A stretch of 64,000 bases of DNA from Burkholderia sp. D-99 (GTDB lineage Bacteria > Pseudomonadota > Gammaproteobacteria > Burkholderiales > Burkholderiaceae), in the NCBI RefSeq assembly GCF_011605345.1, contig NZ_JAAOXM010000013.1:124001-188000 (forward strand). Direction: 5' to 3'. The position numbers were made by a program, and so were the translations under genes. Below are positions 18,903-26,542 of the stretch, in pieces. The notes under the pieces were generated by a model. It had not been told where the DNA came from, did not search any database, and saw only the letters and a list, made by a program, of their open reading frames with translations. Position 1 is the stretch's first letter, and each line of letters starts with the position of its first letter.

Positions 18903-20417
18903 ATGACGAAGAAAGGTACTCACGCGAGCACGAACAAGCGCGAGCCGCTTATGGCGGATGCCGGCCGACGCGGATTCATCCGCTATTCGGCGGCCTGGCT
19001 CGGCATGCCGCTGCTGGGCAGCCTGGCTGCATGCGGTGGCGGCGACGGCGGTGGCGGTGCATCCGACCCGGGAGGCGCGTCGCGCCCGACGCCGTCGGCA
19101 CGGCAGGCCGTGTACCGGCTGCCGGCCGAAGATGCGCCGCACGCGTTGACCTACATGACCTTCGCGTCCGGCGTGGACGGTATCTGGGCGCCGGTCACGT
19201 CACAGAGCACGGATGCCGGCATCGACCGCGTGCGGGCCGACCTGATGGACGTCGCGAAGGCAATCGGCGCAACCGAACCGGTCAACATGCTGGTGCTGCC
19301 GGTCGACCTGGACGCGGCCCGCGTGCTGCTCGCGAACGCAAGCGTGGCGAATCCCGACCTGCATGCGCGCTATGCGGCACGCGCCGCAGGCACGGGCGGG
19401 ATCACCCTCGTGCCGCTCGCCGACGGCTTCAACGATTTCTGGGTGCGCGACACGGGTTGCGTGTTCGTCAGGGACACGGCGAACGGCAATGCGCTGAACG
19501 CGATCGGCTTCAACTTCAACGGCTGGGGCAACGCGAACACCGATGGCGCCGGCCAGAGTGCGGGGACGATTCCGCCGGCGATCCTGGCCGCGAGCAACCG
19601 GTCGAAAGCGGGCAAGTTCTTCCAGGCGTTCAGCCAGGACAGCCGGGTGGCGGGCTGGATGGCGCAGACCAAAGGCGCGAACCTGGTCCGCAGCACGTTG
19701 ACGCTCGAAGGCGGCGCAATCGAATTCGACGGCGACGGGACGGCGATCCTCACCGAATCGTCCGTGCTGCACGTGAACCGGAATCCGCAATTGTTCGACA
19801 TCCCGAACGGCGTGATCGCCAATGCGACGCTGCTGCCGACGGCCCGGGATACCGTGCTGGCCGAACTGCAGCGCACGCTCGGCGTGCGGAAGATCATCTG
19901 GCTGCCGGGTACGGCAACCTATCCGCGCGGTAGCGGCGTCGGTGGCGCGGGCGGTGCGGCGACGCCGGCCGGCGAAAGCGACATCACGAATGGTCACGTC
20001 GATTTTTACGCGCGCTTTCTCGCGCCCGGCGTGGTCGCGTGCTGCTACGACGCGTCGAATTCGACCGGCGAACGCGCGTTGACGGACGCCAACCGGCAAC
20101 GCCTGGCCGGCCAGACCGATGCGAACGGCCGGCCGCTGAAGATCGTCGAACTGGTGCCGCCGGTCAATTTCGGCAAGTCGGCCGGCACGAGCCTGAACGA
20201 CCGGCAAATGACGAACTTCGCGGCCGGCTACATCAACTTCTACACGTGCAACGGTGCGATCGTCATGCCGAAGTTCAACGATGCAGCGGCCGATGCCGCC
20301 GCGGTCGCGGCGATCCGGCCGTATGCGGGAAGTCGCGCGATCGTGCAGGTCGACATCCTCGGCATCGCGTCGGGCGGCGGCGGCATCCATTGCTCGACCC
20401 GGGAAGTGCCTGCGTGA
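18903..20417 (+). CDS. Tat-type lipoprotein, agmatine deiminase family, with insertions
   Basis: 504 residues, about 130 longer than its neighbour. The N-terminus has a twin-Arg stretch GRRGFIRYSAAWLGMPLLGS followed by a lipobox LAAC and a Gly/Asp-rich linker, so it is probably a Tat-exported lipoprotein. The deiminase motifs are retained: FWVRDTGCVFV, LEGGAIEFDGDGTAILTESS, NGHVDFYARFLAPG, and GGGGIHCSTREVPA at the C-terminus (Cys kept, the QQQ after it lost). Insertions include a Gly/Ala loop before NGHVD (about residues 340-358) and extra residues after the guanidino-binding region. Start 18903 follows GGAGTTGAATAC. It is the third deiminase-family gene in a row, probably an old tandem duplication. 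Function unknown; exported guanidine-compound hydrolase is the working guess. Confidence 0.82.
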   Translation: MTKKGTHASTNKREPLMADAGRRGFIRYSAAWLGMPLLGSLAACGGGDGGGGASDPGGASRPTPSARQAVYRLPAEDAPHALTYMTFASGVDGIWAPVTSQSTDAGIDRVRADLMDVAKAIGATEPVNMLVLPVDLDAARVLLANASVANPDLHARYAARAAGTGGITLVPLADGFNDFWVRDTGCVFVRDTANGNALNAIGFNFNGWGNANTDGAGQSAGTIPPAILAASNRSKAGKFFQAFSQDSRVAGWMAQTKGANLVRSTLTLEGGAIEFDGDGTAILTESSVLHVNRNPQLFDIPNGVIANATLLPTARDTVLAELQRTLGVRKIIWLPGTATYPRGSGVGGAGGAATPAGESDITNGHVDFYARFLAPGVVACCYDASNSTGERALTDANRQRLAGQTDANGRPLKIVELVPPVNFGKSAGTSLNDRQMTNFAAGYINFYTCNGAIVMPKFNDAAADAAAVAAIRPYAGSRAIVQVDILGIASGGGGIHCSTREVPA

Positions 20418-20521
20418 GCGTGTCCCGTCATATCGATATTGAAATCGATTCGTTGTCCATGACGGGCGAATTCCTTAATCTGAGCCCGTAGTTCGTGTGA
20501 CACCTCCTTGACTGGGATTCG

Positions 20522-20553
20522 CGCCCGCTGCTTGCAGCGGGCGTCTTTTTTTT
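20522..20553 (+). terminator. Rho-independent terminator closing the agmatine cluster
   Basis: Nine-bp stem CGCCCGCTG / CAGCGGGCG (20522-20530 with 20535-20543), loop CTTG, then TC and a run of eight T. About 105 bp after the stop of the Tat-lipoprotein gene. Confidence 0.88.
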
Positions 20554-20693
20554 GGTGTGTTGCGTCTCACGCCGGCCCCGGCGGGGTTGGTCGCGCGTGG
20601 CCGCTCGCCTATGCTGGTTGCTGCATGTCCGCGCGACGGTCCGGATCGGCCGGGCCGGTGACGGTTCGATGACATGCCACGTCAAGGAGAGTC

Positions 20694-21389
20694 ATGATGA
20701 GCAAACCCGCGATCGTGCTCGTGCACGGCTTCTGGGGCGGCGCCGCGCACTGGGCAAAAGTGATCGTCGAACTCGCGCGCAAAGGCCATGCGTCGCTGCA
20801 TGCGGTCGAATTGCCGCTGACTTCGCTCGCCGACGACGCCGAACGCACGCGCAGGATGGTCGCGCAGCAGTCGGGCCCCGTGCTGCTGGTCGGCCATTCG
20901 TATGGCGGCGCAGTGATCAGCGAGGCCGGCAACCTGCCGAATGTCGCCGGCCTCGTGTTCATTGCCGCATTTGCCCCCGACGCCGGCGAAAGCCCCGGCG
21001 GGATCACGCAGGAACACCTGCCGGCGGCGGCGCCGAACCTCGCTCCCGACAGCGACGGCTATCTGTGGATCAAGCCCGACAAATTCCACGAGAGTTTCTG
21101 CCAGGACCTTTCGTCGGACGAAGCGCTCGTGATGGCCGTCACGCAGAAGGCGCCGGTGGCGAGCACGTTCGCAGATACCATCCACGCGCCCGCGTGGCGC
21201 GTGAAACCATCGTGGTACCAGATCTCGAGCGAGGACCGGATGATCGCGCCGGAAAACCAGCAACGGATGTCGGCGCGTATGGACGCGCGCAAGGTCATCA
21301 CGCTCGATGCGAGCCATGCATCGCTCGCGTCGAAGCCGGTGGCGGTTGCCGCGCTGATCGACGAGGCGGCGACGTCGCTCGCCGGGTGA
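20694..21389 (+). CDS. Alpha/beta hydrolase
   Basis: Soluble alpha/beta-hydrolase of about 231 residues. The oxyanion-type HG motif is in PAIVLVHGFWGGAAHWAKVI at the N-terminus. The nucleophile elbow VGHSYGGAV is at about residues 65-73, and the likely catalytic His is in LDASHASLASKP near 206. This resembles small esterases/methyl-salicylate-esterase-like hydrolases of the salicylate-esterase type, but the substrate cannot be read from sequence. No signal peptide. It stands alone between terminator 20522-20553 and the amino-acid ABC genes. The ATG at 20694 or the adjacent in-frame ATG at 20697 (after AAGGAGAG) may be used. Confidence 0.82.
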   Translation: MMSKPAIVLVHGFWGGAAHWAKVIVELARKGHASLHAVELPLTSLADDAERTRRMVAQQSGPVLLVGHSYGGAVISEAGNLPNVAGLVFIAAFAPDAGESPGGITQEHLPAAAPNLAPDSDGYLWIKPDKFHESFCQDLSSDEALVMAVTQKAPVASTFADTIHAPAWRVKPSWYQISSEDRMIAPENQQRMSARMDARKVITLDASHASLASKPVAVAALIDEAATSLAG

Positions 21390-21614
21390 TGCGCCCGAAG
21401 CCGGGCGCGGCGGGCAGCGCGCAGCGCCATGCCGCGCCGGCGGCCCGCGTGGCTCATCACGAAACCCGCTGAGCAAAGCACCATTTGTTGGTTCTGATTC
21501 ACAGCACGCGCTGATACGTTAGCGGCTTCGCGACGACACACTCCGTCGCGATGTTCTTCGAACCGGGCCGCCGCGCGATCCGCGGCGGCCTTCATAACAA
21601 ATCAGGTCGTGCTC

Positions 21615-22430
21615 ATGAAAATCCACACTCTCGCTACGTGGCTCGTCGGAGCTGCGCTCATTACCGCAGGCACCGTCGCACATGCGGACCGTCTCGACGA
21701 CATCAAGAAGGCCGGCGTGCTGCGCGTCGCGACGTTCGACAGCAACCCGCCGTTCGGCTATGTCGACGGCAAAAGCAATCACATCGTCGGCCTCGACGTC
21801 GACTATGCAAAGGCACTCGCCGACAAGCTCGGCGTGAAGCTGCAACTCCAGCCGACCAACCCCGCGAACCGCATTCCGTTCCTGACGTCCGGCAAGGTCG
21901 ACCTCGTGCTCGCCAACTTCACGATCACCGACGAGCGCGCGAAGCAGGTCGACTTCAGCATTCCGTATTTCTCGTCGGGCCAGCAGTTTCTCGCGAAGAA
22001 GGGCGTGCTGAAATCGGCCGACCAGCTGAGCGGGCTGCGCGTCGGTGCCGACAAGGGCACGACCAACGAGATCACGCTGCGCGAGAAATTCCCGAAGGCG
22101 ACGATCGTCGCGTATGACGACACGCCGTTCGCGTTCGCCGCGCTGCGCGCCGGCAACGTGCAGGCGATCACGCAGGACGGCCCGAAGCTGATCGGTCTGC
22201 TCGCGAACGTGCCCGACAAGCAGAACTACGAGATCCCGGCGTTCACGATCTCGAACGACTACATGGGCGTCGGCGTGCCGAAAGGCGAGACGCGCCTGCT
22301 CGGCTTCGTCAACGACACGCTGAAGGGGCTCGAGGCGAACGGCCGCGCCGTGCAGATCTACGACGCATGGTTTGGCCCGACGACGAAGACGCCGCTCACG
22401 CGCATCTTCCGGATCGGCGACAAGACCTGA
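21615..22430 (+). CDS. Polar amino-acid ABC transporter, periplasmic binding protein
   Basis: Family-3 solute-binding protein of 271 residues. Signal peptide MKIHTLATWLVGAALITAGT with cleavage after VAHA. The mature start is DRLDDIKKAGVLRVATFDSN, followed by PPFGYVDG and IVGLDVDYAKALADKLGVKL, typical of the GltI/HisJ/ArtI group. VDLVLANFTITDERAKQVDF is the conserved central motif. Specificity is not readable. ATG 21615 was chosen over an in-frame GTG at 21609 because it leaves a standard signal peptide. A hairpin with T-tracts separates it from the two permease genes downstream, which it should serve. Confidence 0.9.
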   Translation: MKIHTLATWLVGAALITAGTVAHADRLDDIKKAGVLRVATFDSNPPFGYVDGKSNHIVGLDVDYAKALADKLGVKLQLQPTNPANRIPFLTSGKVDLVLANFTITDERAKQVDFSIPYFSSGQQFLAKKGVLKSADQLSGLRVGADKGTTNEITLREKFPKATIVAYDDTPFAFAALRAGNVQAITQDGPKLIGLLANVPDKQNYEIPAFTISNDYMGVGVPKGETRLLGFVNDTLKGLEANGRAVQIYDAWFGPTTKTPLTRIFRIGDKT

Positions 22431-22450
22431 ATCAGGTAAAAGCCGCACGC

Positions 22451-22498
22451 GCGCCGCGTTCGCGCCGGAACACCGGCGTCGCGGCGCTTTTCGTTTTC
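22451..22498 (+). terminator. Intercistronic attenuator between binding-protein and permease genes
   Basis: Outer arms GCGCCGCG / CGCGGCGC (22451-22458 with 22480-22487) and inner arms CGCCGG / CCGGCG (22463-22468 with 22473-22478), loop AACA, with a small internal loop. TTTTCGTTTTC follows. Being inside the operon, it should allow partial read-through so that binding protein exceeds permease. Confidence 0.7.
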
Positions 22499-22531
22499 TT
22501 CCGATCGCGCGCTTCGCGCCCGTAACACGAC

Positions 22532-23254
22532 ATGCTCGGGTTGGCTCCCAAATATCTGTCCTGGCTCTGGCAGGGCTTCCTGCTGACGCTCGGTCTCGCG
22601 GCCGCGTCGGCCGTCGCCGCGACCGCCGGCGGGCTGCTGCTCGCGGTCATGCGGCATGCGCGCGGCACGGCGCCGCGCGCAGTGGCGGCCGCGTACGTCG
22701 TCACGTTCCGCAACACGCCGCTGCTCGTGCAGTTGCTGTTCTGGTATTTCGGCGTCGCGTCGCTGCTGCCTGAAACCTGGGTCGCGTGGCTGAACGCGCG
22801 CCATGCGTTCAGCATGGGTCCGTTCACGCTCGCGTGGCCGTCGTTCGAATTCGTCGCGGGCTGGGTCGGGCTGAGCGCGTATACGGCCGCGTTCGTCGCC
22901 GAGGAATGCGAAGCCGGCTTGCGCGGCGTGCGGCGCGCGCAGCACGATGCGGCGGCCGCGCTCGGCCTCACGCCGATGCAGTCGCTGCGCTACGTGGTGC
23001 TGCCGCAGGCCGTGCGCATCGCTTTGCCGCCACTGTTCGGCCAATACATGAATCTCGTGAAGAACTCGTCGCTCGCGATGGCGATCGGCGTGGCCGAGTT
23101 GTCGTATGCATCGCGGCAGGTCGAGACCGAGACCTTCAAGACCTTCGCCGCATTCGGCGTCGCGACCCTGCTGTACGTCGCGGCGGTGGCCGCGATCGAA
23201 GCGGGCGCGTATGCCGCGACGCAGTGGCGCGACCGGCTCGGGGCGGGCCGCTGA
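22532..23254 (+). CDS. Amino-acid ABC transporter permease 1
   Basis: HisM/GlnP-type membrane subunit, 240 residues, with several hydrophobic helices. Signature parts: VVTFRNTPLLVQLLFWYFGV (about residues 60-80, the usual FRGTPLLVQL region with Asn instead of Gly), AEECEAGLRGVRRAQHDAAA (EAA loop beginning), and the ALGLTPMQSLRYVVLPQAVR coupling motif around 148. The C-terminal helix is YVAAVAAIEAGAY. It is followed after two bases by the second permease, so the two form a heterodimer. ATG 22532 has only a weak Shine-Dalgarno. Confidence 0.9.
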   Translation: MLGLAPKYLSWLWQGFLLTLGLAAASAVAATAGGLLLAVMRHARGTAPRAVAAAYVVTFRNTPLLVQLLFWYFGVASLLPETWVAWLNARHAFSMGPFTLAWPSFEFVAGWVGLSAYTAAFVAEECEAGLRGVRRAQHDAAAALGLTPMQSLRYVVLPQAVRIALPPLFGQYMNLVKNSSLAMAIGVAELSYASRQVETETFKTFAAFGVATLLYVAAVAAIEAGAYAATQWRDRLGAGR

Positions 23255-23256
23255 CG

Positions 23257-23982
23257 ATGGACTTCTCGCTGCTGCTTTCGAACCTGCCGTACCTGCTCGT
23301 CGGCGCATTCCCGGAAGGGCCGCTCGGCGGCGCCGCGCTGTCGCTGCTGCTCGCGATCGCGTCGGCGCTCGCATCGGCCGTGCTCGGCATCGCGCTTGGC
23401 GTCGCCATGGCGCTCGCGCGCGGCCCTGCGCGCGTGCTGCTGCTCGCGTTCATCGGCTTCTTCCGCGCGATTCCCGTGCTGATGCTGATTTTCTGGACCT
23501 ACTTCCTGATGCCCATGCTGCTGCACATGGACGTGCCGGGGCTCGCGACGGTCGTGTGCGCGCTCGCGCTGATCGGCGGCGCATATCTCGCGCACGCGGT
23601 GCATGCGGGCATCGTCGCGGCGGGCGACGGGCAATGGCAGGCCGGGCTGTCGCTCGGGCTGACGCGCTGGCAGACGGTGCGCTACGTGCTGCTGCCGCAG
23701 GCGATCCGGATCATGACGCCGTCGTTCGTGAACCAGTGGGTCGCGCTCGTGAAGGACACGTCGCTCGCCTATATCGTCGGCGTGCCGGAACTGTCGTTCG
23801 TTGCGACGCAGGTGAACAACCGGCTGATGGTGTATCCGGCGCCGATCTTCCTGTTCGTCGCGCTGATCTATCTGGTGCTGTGTACGTCGCTCGACGGCGC
23901 GGCACGCTGGCTGCTGTCGCGCCGTCCGCGCGCGCAACGCGCCGCGCAAGCGGCGGCCGAGTACACGGAACCCGCGCGATAG
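23257..23982 (+). CDS. Amino-acid ABC transporter permease 2
   Basis: Second HisM/GlnP-type permease, 241 residues. Contains GFFRAIPVLMLIFWTYFLMP (about 66-85) and the coupling loop LSLGLTRWQTVRYVLLPQAI near 132, then NQWVALVKDTSLAYIVGVPE. It starts two bases after the first permease stop. No ATP-binding subunit gene follows: the next gene is on the opposite strand. The importer therefore lacks its ATPase at this locus and must borrow one, or the ATPase gene lies elsewhere. Confidence 0.9.
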   Translation: MDFSLLLSNLPYLLVGAFPEGPLGGAALSLLLAIASALASAVLGIALGVAMALARGPARVLLLAFIGFFRAIPVLMLIFWTYFLMPMLLHMDVPGLATVVCALALIGGAYLAHAVHAGIVAAGDGQWQAGLSLGLTRWQTVRYVLLPQAIRIMTPSFVNQWVALVKDTSLAYIVGVPELSFVATQVNNRLMVYPAPIFLFVALIYLVLCTSLDGAARWLLSRRPRAQRAAQAAAEYTEPAR

Positions 23983-24104
23983 CGGCATGCCGCGGCCGTT
24001 TCGACGGGTTCGCGAGGAAGTGCCGGTGAATGTGTGCAGCGGATAGCCCGCGGGCAGGTCGGGCCCGGCGGTCATCAAAGGGCGAGGACGGTGGCGGGCC
24101 GGCC

Positions 24105-24135
24105 GCGCGCCGCTGCTCGTCGAGCGACGGCGCGC
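24105..24135. terminator. Hairpin between convergent ABC permease and M23 peptidase genes
   Basis: Outer arms GCGCGCCG / CGGCGCGC (24105-24112 with 24128-24135) and inner GCTC / GAGC, close to the M23 stop. The T-run on either strand is poor. Possible bidirectional terminator. Confidence 0.35.
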
Positions 24136-24145
24136 AACCGTTTCG

Positions 24146-25417
24146 TCACGACGCCGAGTAATGCGTATTGAAGACCGCGCGCAGCGTCGAGGTGTCGGTC
24201 GCGAAATCGCCCCACAGCGGCCCGTCGTTCTGCGCGAACGCGAACGGCGCCGTATTGATCGACGCGAAACGGAAGCGCCATTGCGCCGCTTCCTGGCGGA
24301 AGGCGGTGAGCTGCATGTCGGACAGCGCCGTTTGCGCGCTCGCGAGCGTGACGAGCGGGTCGACCGGATTGTTCGCGACGCGCACCTCGAAGTGCAGGTG
24401 CGGGCCCGTCGCGGCGCCGGTCATCCCGACCGAACCGATGCGCTGGCCCTGCTTCACGGTTTCGCCCGTCTTCAGGCCATGCGCGAACGCGGACAGGTGC
24501 GCGTAGTAGGTCGAGTAACCGTCGGCGTGATCGACGATCACATAGCGGCCGTAGCCGCCTGGATCGGTGCCGACGAACGACACCACACCATCGGCCGCAG
24601 CGTCGACGGGCGTGCCGGTCGGCGCGGCGAGATCGACGCCCGTGTGGAACGCCATCGCCTGCGACAGCGGATGGATGCGCTCGCCGAAGAACGAGCTGAT
24701 GCGCGTCCACTTGACTGGCATCGTGAAGGCGGCGGCTTCGAGCGGCGAGCCGTCGAGCGCATAGTACGCGCCGTGCTCGGCGCCCGGCGCGCGGAACCAG
24801 ATCGCGCCGAACGTGCGGCCGGCGACGCGCAGTTCGAGCGCGGTGAGGCGCGGCGTGCCGTCGTTCGTATCGAACGCGACGCGGTAGTAGTCGCCGCGCT
24901 GCGCGCTCGCACGCATCGTGACCTTGCCGCTGACGAGATCGCCGAGCTGGATGCGCACCTCGGGCGGCACGTCGAGTCGGTTCAGCGTATCGGACAGCGT
25001 GAGCTCGATGTCGCCCGCGCGCATCCCGTGCTGGCTTTCAGGGGCCGCGAACTGGAACAGGTTCGCATAGCCGAGCATGTCGTTGCGGTGCGCGCTGAGC
25101 GGTGCGAACAGGCCCGGCTGCTGGCTGCGGTCGTTGCGTTCGCCGGCATCGTTGCGCTCGCCGATCGTGCGGGCGAGCTCGCTCGTCACGAAATGCTGCG
25201 CGGTGGGAAACGGCGTGTCGGACAGTACGCGCTGCGGCAGCGCGGCCGTGCCCGAATCGACAGCGCCCGGCAGTTGCGACACGGCCGGCAGCGCGGCGAG
25301 GCCGAGTGCGGCGAGGGCGCCGAGCACGGCGGCCGGCACGAGCGCGCGCACGACACGCTGCGCGCGGCCGGGCGCGAAAGCATCAGGAGTAGCGGCAGGC
25401 TTGACCAAGGTGTCCAC
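24146..25417 (-). CDS. M23 family metallopeptidase (LytM-type, membrane-anchored)
   Basis: Peptidoglycan endopeptidase-type protein of 423 residues. After about 25 residues there is one membrane segment (LVPAAVLGALAALGLAALPA), then a periplasmic region with a LysM/OapA-like domain, and a C-terminal peptidase M23 domain. The zinc-ligand motifs are complete: FHTGVDLAAPTGTPV (HxxxD, about residue 256) and GPHLHFEVRVANNPVDPLV (HxH, about 340). An active enzyme is expected rather than an EnvC/NlpD-like activator. The gene lies in the same direction as the downstream-facing TetR gene, from which it is separated by 327 bp with a hairpin and an AT-rich patch. It probably has its own promoter. Confidence 0.92.
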   Translation of the reverse strand: MDTLVKPAATPDAFAPGRAQRVVRALVPAAVLGALAALGLAALPAVSQLPGAVDSGTAALPQRVLSDTPFPTAQHFVTSELARTIGERNDAGERNDRSQQPGLFAPLSAHRNDMLGYANLFQFAAPESQHGMRAGDIELTLSDTLNRLDVPPEVRIQLGDLVSGKVTMRASAQRGDYYRVAFDTNDGTPRLTALELRVAGRTFGAIWFRAPGAEHGAYYALDGSPLEAAAFTMPVKWTRISSFFGERIHPLSQAMAFHTGVDLAAPTGTPVDAAADGVVSFVGTDPGGYGRYVIVDHADGYSTYYAHLSAFAHGLKTGETVKQGQRIGSVGMTGAATGPHLHFEVRVANNPVDPLVTLASAQTALSDMQLTAFRQEAAQWRFRFASINTAPFAFAQNDGPLWGDFATDTSTLRAVFNTHYSAS

Positions 25418-25744
25418 ATCCAGGAAAGCGGTTCAAAGGGGTGTGGGCAGGGGCCACCGGCGGCATCCGTCGGGCAGCGACGGGGCGGGCGGCGGGCGTG
25501 CAACAAAACAGGCCCCGCCAGGGGCCTGTGTCGTTTCCGTTCGACCCAACGCGCGGGGCGGGCCCGCTTCGAACGGCGGCGTGCATAGCGGGTCGAACCC
25601 GGTTATCACGAAGACGCTAAAGAAAGATGACAGCGTCAGTCTACCGATGTTCCGCAAAACGTTAAAAATTTTAAAGGGGGTCAGCTCATTCGTTTCGCAG
25701 TGCGGTAAATCGGGTTAAATCAGCATTTATTACGACAATTTCCA
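25418..25744 (-). promoter_or_regulatory. M23 leader region: hairpin and AT-rich promoter patch
   Basis: No gene was found in these 327 bases. On the minus strand a perfect 9-bp hairpin (ACAGGCCCC / GGGGCCTGT, arms at 25508-25516 and 25521-25529, four-base loop) is followed by TTTTGTTG, like a terminator. It could end amrR transcription or attenuate the M23 leader. Between about 25600 and 25744 the composition is AT-rich, with the palindrome TTAAAAATTTTAA at 25662-25674, a likely promoter region for the M23 gene. Confidence 0.45.
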
Positions 25745-26392
25745 TCAGTCAGGCAATTTGTGCGCGCGATTGCGCAACGCGGTGGACATGCGCACGGTGT
25801 CGAAGCCGGCGTCGAGCATGGCCTCGGCGTCGTTCCACAGGTTGCCGCGCAGCCGGTTGGTCCAGATCATCGACGCGAACACGCCTTCGAGCAGGGACAC
25901 GAGATAGACGGCGGCCAGGTGCACGTCGAGATCGGCGGCGAGTTCGCCGGCCGCGATCGCGCGGCGCAGCAGCGCCTTCGTGATCCGCAGCATCTGCAAT
26001 TCGAGCAGCATGCGGCGCCGCTGCAGCGCGCCGTTTTCCTCGCTCTGCTCGCACTTGGTATAGAGGATCACGAGCACGCGCTGCATCGGGCCCGGCTCGC
26101 CGCATTCCTGCAGATAGTGCGAGGCGGCGCGCCGCAGCGTGGCGAGCGGCGGCAGGCCTTCGCCTGCGTCGAAGCCTTCCGACGTGTGTGCGAACGCGCG
26201 ATCGCACATCGCGAGACACACTTCCATCTTGTTGCGGTAGTGGCCGTAGACGGCGCCCCGCGACATCCCGGCGGCCTCGGCGAGATCCGCCATCGCGGTT
26301 TGCGCGACGCCTTTCTCGAGCAGCACGAGCTCGGCGGCGTCGAGGATCCGGTGCTTGATGGCGAGCGATTCTTCGCGGGTCTTGCGGGCCAT
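25745..26392 (-). CDS. amrR: TetR-family repressor of the efflux operon (AmrR-like)
   Basis: TetR/AcrR regulator of 215 residues. N-terminal HTH: RILDAAELVLLEKGVAQTAM then ADLAEAAGMSRGAVYGHYRN at residues 35-54. The C-terminal ligand domain resembles AcrR/TtgR C-terminal domains (ALLRRAIAAGELAADLDVHL). It is divergent from the RND operon with a 150-bp shared region carrying a 20-bp palindrome over a TATAAT hexamer. This is the classic layout of a drug-responsive local repressor. The symbol follows the AmrAB-OprA system of Burkholderia; assignment is by context. Confidence 0.88.
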   Translation of the reverse strand: MARKTREESLAIKHRILDAAELVLLEKGVAQTAMADLAEAAGMSRGAVYGHYRNKMEVCLAMCDRAFAHTSEGFDAGEGLPPLATLRRAASHYLQECGEPGPMQRVLVILYTKCEQSEENGALQRRRMLLELQMLRITKALLRRAIAAGELAADLDVHLAAVYLVSLLEGVFASMIWTNRLRGNLWNDAEAMLDAGFDTVRMSTALRNRAHKLPD

Positions 26393-26465
26393 GTCCTGAT
26401 GTTCCTTACAGTTCGCTGTCGTTTTATTGAGACAGTGTGACGGTCAGATTGAAGCGGTGTGTATT

Positions 26466-26485
26466 TAATCAGTCGTGACTGATTA
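26466..26485. promoter_or_regulatory. Palindromic operator of the RND efflux operon
   Basis: Perfect inverted repeat with 9-bp arms TAATCAGTC and GACTGATTA separated by GT. Its right edge overlaps a consensus TATAAT at 26484-26489, 54 bp before the amrA start. Best candidate for the binding site of the adjacent TetR regulator. Confidence 0.75.
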
Positions 26486-26542
26486 TAATCGGCCACCCTG
26501 AGCTGCCGCATTTTATCGGCGGCGATCGATCCGAGGTCACAC

